64,000 bases of DNA from Chloroflexota bacterium (GTDB lineage: Bacteria; Chloroflexota; UBA6077; FW602-bin22; CADDYW01): positions 1-64,000 of the forward strand of contig JAJPIK010000090.1 in the NCBI GenBank assembly GCA_021324795.1, written 5' to 3'. Under the pieces are notes generated by a model. It was not told the DNA's origin. It worked only from the letters and a program-made list of their open reading frames with translations, and ran no database searches. The position numbers and the translations under genes were made by a program. Shown here in pieces: positions 44,323 to 53,628 of this stretch; position 1 is the stretch's first letter, and each line of letters begins with the position of its first letter.

Positions 44323-46571
44323 TGTGAGATCCCTTCTAACGAAAACCGGTAGATCGCCTGCCCGGATAGAACGTAGAGCGACTTACCGTCGCTCGAAACG
44401 ATGAGATCACGCATGTCCTTCAAGATTTGCTGGTTACCGCTCACGCTCAGCTCACGCTGATATTCCCCGGTATTCAGCAATTGGATAACGTCCGCACGCT
44501 CCGGATCACCAATGAAGATCGAGTTCTCACCAAGTGCCACTCCCGCCGGATGGCTGGGCAGCAAGTCACTCGGCGGCCCCACAAAATCAACTTGCTTGCC
44601 CCCGGCGAACTTCTGCACCGTTCCACTCGCATGCAAGACGTACACGTTATCACCAACGGCCAGATCGACAGCGTCGGCCAAATTCACGCTCACGCCCGGT
44701 GCAAAATAATTGTACACCGGCCCGTCGTAGCCGCCATTTTGCGGGGGATACCAGGCCAGCGTTTGATGGGTGGCATTCAGGACGTACAAATTGCCGGCAT
44801 ACCCGCCAATCGACGTGACGTCACTCCAGGAATCCGACGCTCGCAGATGCTCGGTCGTCAAACCGTGTGTCGGATTGTACTCGACCAAGAAGCCGGCAGC
44901 GTCGAGAGCAAGTAACGCCGGGACCACTCGACCGTTGCCTGCGGGCATCCAGGCAATATGGTTGAGCTGACCAACGGTAAGTGTCCCGATGTGATCTCCC
45001 TTCCGGACCAGCACCGGATTCTGGCTCGGCAAGATCTGGGTACCATCGGCGTTCAGCAGATACTTGTAAATCAAGCTATTTGTCCGATCCAGCACGTACA
45101 GCTCGAGACCGTTGAGGAGCATCTCGTCTCCGGTTGTCGGCAGCACTGCCAGGCGCATCGGCGACGGCAAATCAGTGATACGGCTCGCGGCGCGATATTC
45201 ATTTTCGATTCGGCCAGCTACCGCGGCGACGACGCTGTCATCAGGCTGGGCAATGAGCGCACTCTGGGATAACTGCTCGGCTTCTTGGAGCAAGTGCCGC
45301 CGGACCAGTGCATCATTCTGGCCAAGCGCCTGTTGCTCCAATTGCTGCGCCTGACTGAGATCGGAGATCGCACTGGTGTATGGCGCACCGCCCCGCAGAA
45401 TTCGGGCCGGAATGAGGAAAACGACGTAGCCCAAGAAAAACAGGCAGATCACGAGCATCGCGATGAGGATTGCGCGTAGCGAAATAGTTGGCTTCCGGAC
45501 CAGCCTAAGCGCGAGCGCGACGACGTCGAGACGCGGAGACGAGCGACGTGGACGACGTCTACTGACCGGCAGTGATTCTTCGCGCTTCGGCTCGGCGGGC
45601 AAAGTGGAGACTTTCGGGCGGCGCGGCGTGGCCACGCGGGGTGGATCAATCGATTCCCGCGAAGTCGACACCTCTTCGATCCACTCGGATCGGCGACGTA
45701 CTGGCCGGTCGTCGGTAAGCAAAAACGGTGAGCGACGCCGTTCAGACGCTTTCGGCTCACGCGTCTCGCTGATCGCCCGCCGATCCATCAGTGGTGGCTC
45801 GTCGTCGACGTCCTCGTCGAGCCAGCTCCCTTCAGGCACGACAACAATCGCGCGAAACGACCGTCGGCCACGTCCCTCCTCACCCAGGCGACGTAGCGTC
45901 ATGACGAGTCGTTCCGGATCACCGCGTAGAACTGCGTTGGTATTCGCCCCAAGAAAGTCGGCCAGACCAGACGATGCCAGGATGAGCGAGGATGGGCCTT
46001 CGATTGGGCGATGGTGAAGCTCGACTTCGACGTCTTCGAATTGACCGAGCAAATCGACCGGTCGCTCGCCGGGGCGAGGGTCACCCCGGCCAAATCGCTC
46101 GCAGCCCTCCGGTCGGACAAGGAAGGCGAGGGCACGTCCAACGAGCGCAAAATAGACGTCATCGCCCCGCCGGACCGCGCAGACCACGGTCGCGTACCGG
46201 CGATCGGTGCGAATTGTTCGATCGTTTTCTGCGAAAAGCTCGTCATTGACTCGGCGAATCGCACGAACCAGCGAAGACGTCAGCGATCCCGAGGGATCTT
46301 TGTAAAAGGCGTCGGCGAGCTGCTTGCGCAAGCGCTCGCCAAAGCGATCTCCCGACGGACCCTCAGTACCAACGAGAACGTAGATCTCTCCCTTGCGTTG
46401 CTTCCCACGCGGTGGGGGGAGTGGTAGCAGGCGTCGCTGGTCCAAGTGCCCGTCGGTGTAATCAAACTCCAGGGCTAGCGACGATACTTCTTCTTTCACG
46501 GACACTTTCGCTCGGGGGGATCTTGATTCTCCAGCCTCAGCGAGTATATCAATCCGGTCGATAGGCAGCAA
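44319..46571 (-). CDS. PP2C-like phosphatase domain with membrane helix and beta-propeller-like C terminus
   Basis: 750 residues if the TTG at 46571 is used; a GTG at 46499 is an alternative and no start has a clear ribosome site. Residues about 45-250 look like a degenerate PP2C module ([52 protein letters not shown]). An Arg/Ser-rich linker follows, then one membrane helix (about 378-400, [20 protein letters not shown]). The extracellular half has repeated strands ending in YVLD, YVLN, YVLH, YVLS, as in NHL-like propellers. The DGD/DG metal motifs of active PP2C are not obvious. It is coupled to tsaD. Function unknown; the design resembles a signalling or stress sensor. Confidence 0.6.
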   Translation of the reverse strand: MLPIDRIDILAEAGESRSPRAKVSVKEEVSSLALEFDYTDGHLDQRRLLPLPPPRGKQRKGEIYVLVGTEGPSGDRFGERLRKQLADAFYKDPSGSLTSSLVRAIRRVNDELFAENDRTIRTDRRYATVVCAVRRGDDVYFALVGRALAFLVRPEGCERFGRGDPRPGERPVDLLGQFEDVEVELHHRPIEGPSSLILASSGLADFLGANTNAVLRGDPERLVMTLRRLGEEGRGRRSFRAIVVVPEGSWLDEDVDDEPPLMDRRAISETREPKASERRRSPFLLTDDRPVRRRSEWIEEVSTSRESIDPPRVATPRRPKVSTLPAEPKREESLPVSRRRPRRSSPRLDVVALALRLVRKPTISLRAILIAMLVICLFFLGYVVFLIPARILRGGAPYTSAISDLSQAQQLEQQALGQNDALVRRHLLQEAEQLSQSALIAQPDDSVVAAVAGRIENEYRAASRITDLPSPMRLAVLPTTGDEMLLNGLELYVLDRTNSLIYKYLLNADGTQILPSQNPVLVRKGDHIGTLTVGQLNHIAWMPAGNGRVVPALLALDAAGFLVEYNPTHGLTTEHLRASDSWSDVTSIGGYAGNLYVLNATHQTLAWYPPQNGGYDGPVYNYFAPGVSVNLADAVDLAVGDNVYVLHASGTVQKFAGGKQVDFVGPPSDLLPSHPAGVALGENSIFIGDPERADVIQLLNTGEYQRELSVSGNQQILKDMRDLIVSSDGKSLYVLSGQAIYRFSLEGISQ

Positions 46572-46583
46572 GGCCGCTCAGCA

Positions 46584-48200
46584 TCAAAATCCTAACGCCA
46601 GGCCATCGGCGCGCGACTCGCTTCCGGCCACCAGTGCCCCTGACGTCAGGCGCCAGATGATCTGTCCACGGCCAAAGCTCTCGACGTTAGGTTCAATCTT
46701 GATTTGATGCCCACGCCTTTCCAGCCCTTCGATGACGTGATGAGGTACACCATACTCGATCGCGACTCCGAGACCAGCACTGACCTGCCAACGCGGAGCA
46801 TCGATGCTCGCTTGCGGGTTGAGCCCCCAATCGATCGTGTTCAATACCATTTGAACGTGCCCTTGCGGCTGCATGTGCCCGCCCATCACGCCAAACGGGC
46901 CAACCGCCTGTCCATCACGGGTCAAGAAGGAAGGGATGATCGTGTGATAGGGACGCTTACCCGGGGCCAGGGCATTTGGATGGTTGCGATCCAGGCGGAA
47001 GCCGTGACCACGATTCTGCAAAGCAATGCCGGTACCGGGAATGACGATACCTGAGCCGAACCCCTGGTAATTCGACTGAATGTAACTGACCATCATGCCG
47101 TCGGTGTCGGCGGTACAAAGGTAAACCGTGCCACCGCGCGGCGGCTCCCCCGGCTCGCGCGCCCGGGCAACCTCGTCGATCAGTGCGCGGCGCTTGGCAG
47201 CATACTCTTTGGAAAGCAGGCCCGATGTCGGCACCTCGACCTGCTCGGGATCGGCAATGTAGCGGTGGGCATCAGCAAGAGCGAGCTTCATCGCCTCGAT
47301 TTGAAGGTGGAACGCCTCGACCGAGTCACGCCCCAGGCACCCCAGGTCAAAGCCTTCGAGCATGTTCAGAGCCATCAACGCGGCCAGCCCCTGGCCATTC
47401 GGCGGAATCTCCCAGACCTCGTAGCCTCGGTACAACGTCTTGATCGGCTCAACCCAGGTGCTCGTGTGGCTGCCAAGGTCGCTCATCGTCAGTACGCCGT
47501 CAGTCTGAGCGGCGTACTCGGCAATGCGAGCGGCCAGACCGCCACGGTAAAAGTCGTCGCTACCAGTCCGCGCGATCTGGCGCAGCGTTTGAGCGTGATC
47601 GGGCAGACGCCAGACGTCGCCGGGGGCCGGCGGGCGCCCATCTACCGTAAAGGTCTGGAACCACGGCTGGAAAACACGGTCGGTGAGCGTAGCGTAGCTA
47701 CGCGCCGCGTTCGCCCAGAGGTGCGCGACGGTGGGCGACACCGCGAACCCTTGCTCGGCATAATCAATGGCCGGCGCGAGAATGCGCTCGAATTCAAGTC
47801 GCCCGAAGCGATCGTGCAGATCACGCCAGGCACGAGGTGCCCCCGGAACCGTGACTGGCAGCCAGCCACGATTCGGCATGGTCGTGTGGCCAGCCGCTTG
47901 GACCCGGTCAATCGTCAGACCAGCCGGCGCTCGTCCGGAGCCGTTCAGCCCGTGCAGTCGCGTACCATCCCAGACCAAGGCAAAGGCGTCGCTGCCAATG
48001 CCATTCGAGGTCGGCTCAACCACCGTCAACGCGGCGGCCATGGCGAGCGCAGCGTCGATCGCGTTTCCTCCTGCTTTCAGGATTTCGAGGCCAGCTTGCG
48101 CCGCCAGCGGCTGGCTGGTCGCGACCATTCCTCGGTGGGCGACGACCGGTGTGCGTCGTGAGAAATAGGGAAGACTCTGCAGATTCATCTTGAGATTCAT
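46584..48200 (-). CDS. ggt: Gamma-glutamyltransferase family protein
   Basis: 538 residues of the Ntn-hydrolase GGT family. The large-subunit part has RTPVVAHRGMVATSQPLAA, ILKAGGNAIDAALAMAAAL and EPTSNGIGSDAFALVWDG. The autoprocessing site is about residue 345, where GGTVYLCTADTDGMMVSYI supplies the nucleophile Thr. FGVMGGHMQPQGHVQM and NPQASIDAPRWQ are standard small-subunit text. No signal peptide is seen, unlike many Ggt, so it may be a cytoplasmic GGT-like acylase or hydrolase. The ATG follows GTGGAGGCAAG. Confidence 0.85.
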   Translation of the reverse strand: MNLKMNLQSLPYFSRRTPVVAHRGMVATSQPLAAQAGLEILKAGGNAIDAALAMAAALTVVEPTSNGIGSDAFALVWDGTRLHGLNGSGRAPAGLTIDRVQAAGHTTMPNRGWLPVTVPGAPRAWRDLHDRFGRLEFERILAPAIDYAEQGFAVSPTVAHLWANAARSYATLTDRVFQPWFQTFTVDGRPPAPGDVWRLPDHAQTLRQIARTGSDDFYRGGLAARIAEYAAQTDGVLTMSDLGSHTSTWVEPIKTLYRGYEVWEIPPNGQGLAALMALNMLEGFDLGCLGRDSVEAFHLQIEAMKLALADAHRYIADPEQVEVPTSGLLSKEYAAKRRALIDEVARAREPGEPPRGGTVYLCTADTDGMMVSYIQSNYQGFGSGIVIPGTGIALQNRGHGFRLDRNHPNALAPGKRPYHTIIPSFLTRDGQAVGPFGVMGGHMQPQGHVQMVLNTIDWGLNPQASIDAPRWQVSAGLGVAIEYGVPHHVIEGLERRGHQIKIEPNVESFGRGQIIWRLTSGALVAGSESRADGLALGF

Positions 48201-48218
48201 CTTGCCTCCACGGAAACT

Positions 48219-48246
48219 CCCTCTCCCTCTGAGAGAGGGCTAGGAT
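48219..48246. repeat. Dispersed intergenic hairpin, second copy
   Basis: CCCTCTC (48219-48225) and GAGAGGG (48233-48239) form a hairpin between two minus-strand genes. On the minus strand it reads like the CTCTCCCAGAGGGAGAG core at 6363-6379. Confidence 0.4.
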
Positions 48247-50270
48247 GAGGGGTGTCTGGTAACTTCATCGGTGGTGGCGCTTGAGACCATGCTTAACGCC
48301 TGAGTATGTATCGGCCCCAATCGTACCGTTCCATCGTCGCGGCCTTCAATTGCAAGTCGCCCTTGGTTATCGTACAAGCCAACCTCGATCCAGTATGGCC
48401 CCGTACCAAGGCTTGCCGGCAATAACAAACCGTGTCGATCAACAATGGTACCTTGCCAGGTCGTCGTCGGACGAGCGCCACTGTTTGGTAGAGTGTCGTG
48501 CTGAACGAGCGCATGCCCGGCATTGTCAACCAGGTGCACGAAAACGGTCAGATTTCGACTGAGTGGATGCTCGGCGCTCCAGACTAACTCGATTGGCACC
48601 GGCCGCCCCGGGGTGAGCTGGCGTGGGATGCGTGCTTGGACGAGTGAAACGCCATCGGCGAACTGCGCATTGACTCTCTGTGCGGGACCAAGTAAGCCAC
48701 TCGCCGCATAAGGCTGCAGCGTAGAGTCGTTTAACGGAATCGGATTCGCCGGATAGCCCTGATTGGCAAGCCAGCTCTCAACAGCTTGCTGCTCGGGACC
48801 AAGAATTCCCCGGTATTCGACGACCCAGAGGGTTGTCGAATCGAGGAGTTGGTGGGACAGGAGACGCTGCGCCTGAGCGACCGGATCTCGGTCGAGATAG
48901 TCAGTACCAACCGGTACGCCATACCACGATCGCGGCTTCGGACTCAGCGCCTGGTAATAGCCGGCCTGTTCGAGCGTCAGAAAGACAATCCGATCACCGG
49001 GACTGGCTAGATCATCGACGGCTGCTTGCACAACGCTCGGGCTCCAAAAGGAAATTGGCAGGCTCGGCCGCCGATACCAGGCGAATGTGCTCACCAAGCT
49101 CGCCCCGGCCAGCAGGGCGACGGCGACTTGTCCTCTCCAGAACCCAGCTCGAGCGGCCAACCCGACAATCAACAAGATCCAGAAAATCAGAGTCGGCTCG
49201 ACGTAGCGCGCTGGTAAACCGAGATGTAGCCAGCGGGTACTTATCGCAGCAGCAAAAAAGAGCGTGCTCGCCAGCGAAATTACCGAAAGATACAGCAAGG
49301 ACAGCCGAGCAGGGCATTCGCCAGGTTCATCGGGCTTGCTGGATGCCTCTCCTGGTCGAGCGATAAACGTCGGCCCCAGGCTGAACATCACGGTCAGCAC
49401 GATCACAGCGATGAGTATCCCACGTGAGTCTCCGGCGCCGGTGGTTAGCCAGCTCGCGATCGAGCGCAGTGCCGCCAGGGCGTCGGGGGAGGCAACGGTT
49501 CCGGTCGTCGGTCCACCACTCACCACGGTCTGCCAGAAGCCATTGATCAGGCAAAAGGCCAGCCAAGGAGTGATACTCACGACGATGGCGGCTAACCGAG
49601 TGAAGCTATCGCGATTCGCATGGCGCAGGATCAGCTCAATTACTTGACCAGCCAACACGCCAACCGTGAGGAACGTCGTCCAGATCGCCAGCACCCCACT
49701 AAAGAGATAGACGAGTTGGGCTTCACGTCCATTCGGACGACGCCGCACCTCGACGAACGCCCAAACGTTCAACGCGATCAAGAAGAGCCCCAAAGTGAGA
49801 TCGCGCACAGTCGCCGTTTCGGCGACGAGAATGGGCGAAACGACGAGCAGGAGTGCTGCCTGAACCGCGCTCCAACCACTCATCGACCGACGAACCAGCG
49901 ACGCTATCACCGCGATCGTCAACGTAGCAAAGCTGGCGTTGAGAAACTTTACCGCGAATGGTCCCGCGCCCACCAAGGCGAGCCAGCCGCGCAAGCCAAG
50001 GTAGTAGAGTGGAGGATGAACGTCGTGGGCAAGAAAGCCCAGCGCCGCTGGTACCGGCAGCACGCCGAGCGCCAGCGATAGACCACCGTCAAGCCCGAGA
50101 TCTGTGCCTCGGATCGCCAAACACTGGTTCGCAAAGCCGAGAAAGATCAAGAGATAGAGCAGTCCGCCCACCACGCGCGGGCTTTTTTCAAAGATACGAC
50201 CGGGAGATGGTTGTCCGACCGTCGTCGCCATACAGCTCACGCCAAAAGCATGGGCAAACTTACCCGACAT
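48240..50270 (-). CDS. Polytopic glycosyltransferase (GT39/ArnT-like) with extracellular beta domain
   Basis: 676 residues. About ten membrane helices fill the first 420 residues. The first long loop holds LAHDVHPPLYYLGLRGWLAL, where GT-C enzymes carry their acidic catalytic residue and sit near HPPL(Y/F)Y. The C-terminal 200 residues are soluble beta strands (LTVFVHLVDNAGHALVQHD, GTGPYWIEVGLYDNQGR). The ATG at 50270 has AGGGGAC just upstream and is preferred over the frame's first codon. It moves a sugar from a lipid carrier to an envelope acceptor. A broken paralogue lies at 53629-56123. Confidence 0.75.
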   Translation of the reverse strand: MSGKFAHAFGVSCMATTVGQPSPGRIFEKSPRVVGGLLYLLIFLGFANQCLAIRGTDLGLDGGLSLALGVLPVPAALGFLAHDVHPPLYYLGLRGWLALVGAGPFAVKFLNASFATLTIAVIASLVRRSMSGWSAVQAALLLVVSPILVAETATVRDLTLGLFLIALNVWAFVEVRRRPNGREAQLVYLFSGVLAIWTTFLTVGVLAGQVIELILRHANRDSFTRLAAIVVSITPWLAFCLINGFWQTVVSGGPTTGTVASPDALAALRSIASWLTTGAGDSRGILIAVIVLTVMFSLGPTFIARPGEASSKPDEPGECPARLSLLYLSVISLASTLFFAAAISTRWLHLGLPARYVEPTLIFWILLIVGLAARAGFWRGQVAVALLAGASLVSTFAWYRRPSLPISFWSPSVVQAAVDDLASPGDRIVFLTLEQAGYYQALSPKPRSWYGVPVGTDYLDRDPVAQAQRLLSHQLLDSTTLWVVEYRGILGPEQQAVESWLANQGYPANPIPLNDSTLQPYAASGLLGPAQRVNAQFADGVSLVQARIPRQLTPGRPVPIELVWSAEHPLSRNLTVFVHLVDNAGHALVQHDTLPNSGARPTTTWQGTIVDRHGLLLPASLGTGPYWIEVGLYDNQGRLAIEGRDDGTVRLGPIHTQALSMVSSATTDEVTRHPSS

Positions 50271-50441
50271 CGTCCCCTGACAGCGGGCGTCCTGCTCCTG
50301 CACTTTGCCATTCTACCGGAGCCAGGTGAATACCGCTATGCCCAAGAACCCGCTCCTGCCTTCACATTAGAGAGCAATCAATCCCATTGGTGCAGATCTT
50401 GCAACACTCTCTGTTTCGATTCTCTCTTGGAGGTGACGAAC

Positions 50442-50783
50442 GTGGCAGAGAAGTCGATGGAGAAATCGGCAGCGAAATCAATTGAGCATCCGATGCCGTC
50501 GCTCGTCAACGCCGATCGAGTGATTGATGAACTGTACGGAAATAATCCAAACCAGAAGATTTCCAAAGACAAGATTGTCGAGGCGGCCGCGAAGGCCCCG
50601 ATCGTGCCCGACGTGATGACCTACTTTACCCGGCTGCCTGAAGGCTCCTACACCAAGAAGGAGTTGATTGACTCACTAAATCAGGACGTCAAGTCCCGAC
50701 ACCGTGAGGCCGCGGTAGGTCTGTTCGGAGTGGGCCGTGCCGAGGAACTGGCAAAGGAAGAGCTCAAGCAGAAGCATATTTAG
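50442..50783 (+). CDS. Small DUF2795-like protein
   Basis: 113 residues from a GTG behind GGAGGTGACG. A Lys/Ser-rich N terminus (AEKSMEKSAAKSIEHP) is followed by a helical domain with LPEGSYTKKELIDSLNQD, the short motif of DUF2795 proteins. Its role is unknown; such proteins are small, soluble and common in this type of genome. A long inverted repeat follows the stop. Confidence 0.65.
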   Translation: MAEKSMEKSAAKSIEHPMPSLVNADRVIDELYGNNPNQKISKDKIVEAAAKAPIVPDVMTYFTRLPEGSYTKKELIDSLNQDVKSRHREAAVGLFGVGRAEELAKEELKQKHI

Positions 50784-50791
50784 GCTTTTTG

Positions 50792-50845
50792 GTGAAAGGC
50801 GAGCGTAGAGTCATGCCCAGGCACGATTGTACGCTCGCCTTTCAC
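50792..50845. terminator. Bidirectional terminator-like inverted repeat
   Basis: GTGAAAGGCGAGCGTA (50792-50807) is exactly repeated inverted at 50830-50845, with 22 bases between. It lies between two converging genes. On the minus strand no T run follows, and on the plus strand TGCC follows, so it would need help from other factors. Confidence 0.6.
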
Positions 50846-50857
50846 TGCCATCGCTTG

Positions 50858-52291
50858 TTAGCCCGCTGCCGGCCCACCGCCGAGCCCCGGCTGGACCTGC
50901 TTCTCAGGATTCAGCAGATCGTCTAGCTCGGCTTCGCTCAGATTCGTCTGCTCACGTGCTACTTCGCGCACTGTCCGCCCGGTTTTAGCCGCCTCCTTGG
51001 CGATAGCCGCCGCCTTGTCATAGCCAATGACCGGCGCGAGCGCGGTTGCGATCGCCAATCCCTGCTCAACCAACGCGGGTCCGCGGCTCGTCGCTTGAAT
51101 CCCAACGACGCACTGATTGGCAAAGTTAGCCGCGGCGCGTCCGAGTAAAGTGATTTCCTGCAAGAGATTGAACGCGGCGACCGGTATCATCAGGTTCAGC
51201 TCGAAGAAGCCCCACTGGCCCGAGGTCACGATCGTCGTGTCGTTGCCAAGCACCTGGGCGACCACTTGGATCAGCGATTCGGCAATGACCGGATTCACCT
51301 TTCCCGGCATAATCGAGCTACCCGGCTGGACCTCCGGCAAAATCAGCTCGCCAAGCCCGGCCCGGGGTCCCGAGGCGAGGAAGCGAATGTCGTTAGCAAT
51401 TTTCATCAGTGAGATCGCCGTGGAGCGGACGGCGCCACTAAATGAGACGACCCCATCGATCGTGCTCTGCGCCTGAAAATGATTAGTCGTCTCGGTCACC
51501 TCGATCCCGGTCTGCGCGCTGATCCAAGCCGTGACGCGCGCCGCGAACTCTTCATGGGTGTTGATGCCCGTCCCGACCGCGGTGCCACCGAGCGCCAGCT
51601 CGCTCAGATCAGCACGCGCACGCTCCAGCCGCAGCTTGGCTCGTTCGACCTGGCCAGCATAGCCCAGGAACTCCTGGCCGAGACGGATGGGCGTCGCATC
51701 CTGCAAATGCGTACGGCCGGTCTTAATAATCGACCAGAACTCGCGCGACTTATTGAGAAGCACCGTCTCCAACCGGTCGAGCGCCGGCTGAAGATCATCG
51801 CGCAAGGCCGCCAAAGCAGCCAGGTGCATCGCTGATGGGATCACGTCGTTCGACGACTGGCCCATGTTTACCTGATCGTTAGGATGGACGAGTCGTTTCG
51901 CACCCCGCTGGCCGCCTAGCAGCTCGCTCGCCCGGTTCGCGATCACCTCATTTGCGTTCATGTTCGTCGAAGTGCCGGAGCCCGTCTGGAACACGTCAAC
52001 CGGGAACTGGTCATCGAATTTGCCCTCGGCAACCTCGTGCGCCGCCTGGGCAATCGCATCAGCGATCCGAGGATCGAGCAGCCCGAGTTCACGATTGACA
52101 ACTGCTGCGCCCTGCTTGATCGTCCCGAGCGCCCAAATAAAGCGTCGGGGCATCTCAATGCCACTGATCGGGAAGTTAAGCACGGCGCGCTGGGTCGAGG
52201 CGCCATAATAAGCGCTGTCTGGAACAACCATCTCCCCCATCGAGTCGCGCTCAATGCGCATTGGTGGCATGGCCTGAGAAACATCAGTCAT
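50858..52291 (-). CDS. fumC: Fumarate hydratase, class II
   Basis: Interconverts fumarate and malate in the citric acid cycle. 477 residues of the aspartase/fumarase superfamily with the signature GSSIMPGKVNPV. Other landmarks are QTGSGTSTNMNANEVIANRA, NDQVNMGQSSNDVIPSAMH, GRTHLQDATPIRLGQEF and GGTAVGTGINTHEEFA. The ATG at 52291 follows AGGAGGAAGTTGC. The short Gly/Pro tail (GLGGGPAAG) is an ordinary variation. Single gene, divergent to recF. Confidence 0.96.
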   Translation of the reverse strand: MTDVSQAMPPMRIERDSMGEMVVPDSAYYGASTQRAVLNFPISGIEMPRRFIWALGTIKQGAAVVNRELGLLDPRIADAIAQAAHEVAEGKFDDQFPVDVFQTGSGTSTNMNANEVIANRASELLGGQRGAKRLVHPNDQVNMGQSSNDVIPSAMHLAALAALRDDLQPALDRLETVLLNKSREFWSIIKTGRTHLQDATPIRLGQEFLGYAGQVERAKLRLERARADLSELALGGTAVGTGINTHEEFAARVTAWISAQTGIEVTETTNHFQAQSTIDGVVSFSGAVRSTAISLMKIANDIRFLASGPRAGLGELILPEVQPGSSIMPGKVNPVIAESLIQVVAQVLGNDTTIVTSGQWGFFELNLMIPVAAFNLLQEITLLGRAAANFANQCVVGIQATSRGPALVEQGLAIATALAPVIGYDKAAAIAKEAAKTGRTVREVAREQTNLSEAELDDLLNPEKQVQPGLGGGPAAG

Positions 52292-52335
52292 GCAACTTCC
52301 TCCTGGTTCACAACTGCCTTAACTATAGCACGCCA

Positions 52336-52365
52336 TTGGCGGCGGCTCCGATCGGCTGTTATAAT
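52336..52365 (+). promoter_or_regulatory. Promoter of recF
   Basis: TTGGCG (52336-52341) and TATAAT (52360-52365), 18-base spacer, 30 bases before the recF start codon. Confidence 0.6.
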
Positions 52366-52394
52366 CCGGACGGCATCTGTCGATATGAGGAGCC

Positions 52395-53597
52395 ATGCGC
52401 GTCCGGCATCTCTCACTCAGTCATTTTCGGAATTACGATCGGCTCGACCTCGACCTGTCACCGCGGGTCACCGTGCTCTACGGTGACAACGCTCAAGGAA
52501 AGAGCAATCTGCTCGAAGCGATCTTTTACCTCGCGACGACTCGCTCTTTTCGCGCCGGCAACGACCGAGAGCTTCTTGGCTGGACGCTGCCGGATAATCT
52601 GCTCAGCTTTACCCGAATCGCCGCTCAGGTCGAACGCGATCACGAGCCCCTCGATATCGAGTTCGTGCTCCGTCAAGAGATCGGCCGCCCTGACGATCCA
52701 ACTGCCCCGCCCGTTTTTAGCAAACGGATCAAGCTGAACGACATTCCCCGGCGGTCAATCGACGTGATTGGCATGACGACGGCGGTCATGTTTTCACCCC
52801 AGGATCTCGAGATCGTCGACGGAGCGCCATTGCTCCGACGTCGCTACCTCGACGTGACGATCTCTCAGGCCGATCGCACCTACTGCCGCGGACTAACTCA
52901 CTACAACCGAGTCATTTTGCAACGCAATCATTTGTTGCGCACGATCCGCGACCGGGGCGCGTCGGCCGATCAGCTTCACTTCTGGAACCAGGAAATGGTG
53001 AGCGCGGGATCCCTCGTCACCGCGCGGCGCCTCGCCACGATCCGCCAGCTTGGCGAGATTTCCCAGCGCTTCTACCAAGATCTCAGCGGCTCCGAGGAAA
53101 TGCTGACCATTCGCTATAAGAGCAGCATCTTCTCCGGAGCCGCCATGATTCCCGACGACGCTGGCGAGATCGCCTCGGCTTTCACCACTCGTCTCGGCGA
53201 CGTGCAAGCCCGTGACGTGTCTATGGGGGTTTCGCTGGTCGGTCCGCACCGCGACGATCTCACGTTCCAAATCGATGGTCACGATCTGAACACCTTCGGC
53301 TCACGCGGGCAGCAACGCACCGCGGCGCTGGCGCTCAAGCTCGCCGAGGCCGAGCACCTCGCCCGGCAAACTGGCGAGCGGCCAATCCTCTTACTCGATG
53401 ACGTCCTCTCCGAACTGGACGCCCGTCGTCGCGCCCGCGTTCTCGCCTTCATTCAGGGCGACCAGCAGGTTCTCCTCACGACGACCGACCGCGCTGCTCT
53501 CGAGGGTCTGCTTCCCCCCGACACCGTCTGGCTCCAGGTCCAACGCGGCCGGCTGATCGACAGTACGCTATCCTCTTTCCCTTTGAGCGAGAGTTAG
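52395..53597 (+). CDS. recF: DNA replication and repair protein RecF
   Basis: 400 residues, SMC-like ATPase without a long coiled coil. Walker A is GDNAQGKSNLLEAIFYLAT, the ABC signature part is FGSRGQQRTAALALKLAEAE, and Walker B is PILLLDDVLSELD. LVGPHRDDL is also typical. RecF helps load RecA at gaps through RecOR. It stands away from dnaA-dnaN here. The ATG at 52395 matches the usual N terminus MRVRHLSLSHFRNYD. The preceding spacer carries a clear promoter. Confidence 0.95.
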   Translation: MRVRHLSLSHFRNYDRLDLDLSPRVTVLYGDNAQGKSNLLEAIFYLATTRSFRAGNDRELLGWTLPDNLLSFTRIAAQVERDHEPLDIEFVLRQEIGRPDDPTAPPVFSKRIKLNDIPRRSIDVIGMTTAVMFSPQDLEIVDGAPLLRRRYLDVTISQADRTYCRGLTHYNRVILQRNHLLRTIRDRGASADQLHFWNQEMVSAGSLVTARRLATIRQLGEISQRFYQDLSGSEEMLTIRYKSSIFSGAAMIPDDAGEIASAFTTRLGDVQARDVSMGVSLVGPHRDDLTFQIDGHDLNTFGSRGQQRTAALALKLAEAEHLARQTGERPILLLDDVLSELDARRRARVLAFIQGDQQVLLTTTDRAALEGLLPPDTVWLQVQRGRLIDSTLSSFPLSES

Positions 53598-53628
53598 CGC
53601 CTGCTCTGAGCAAGGTGAAGGGGGAGGG

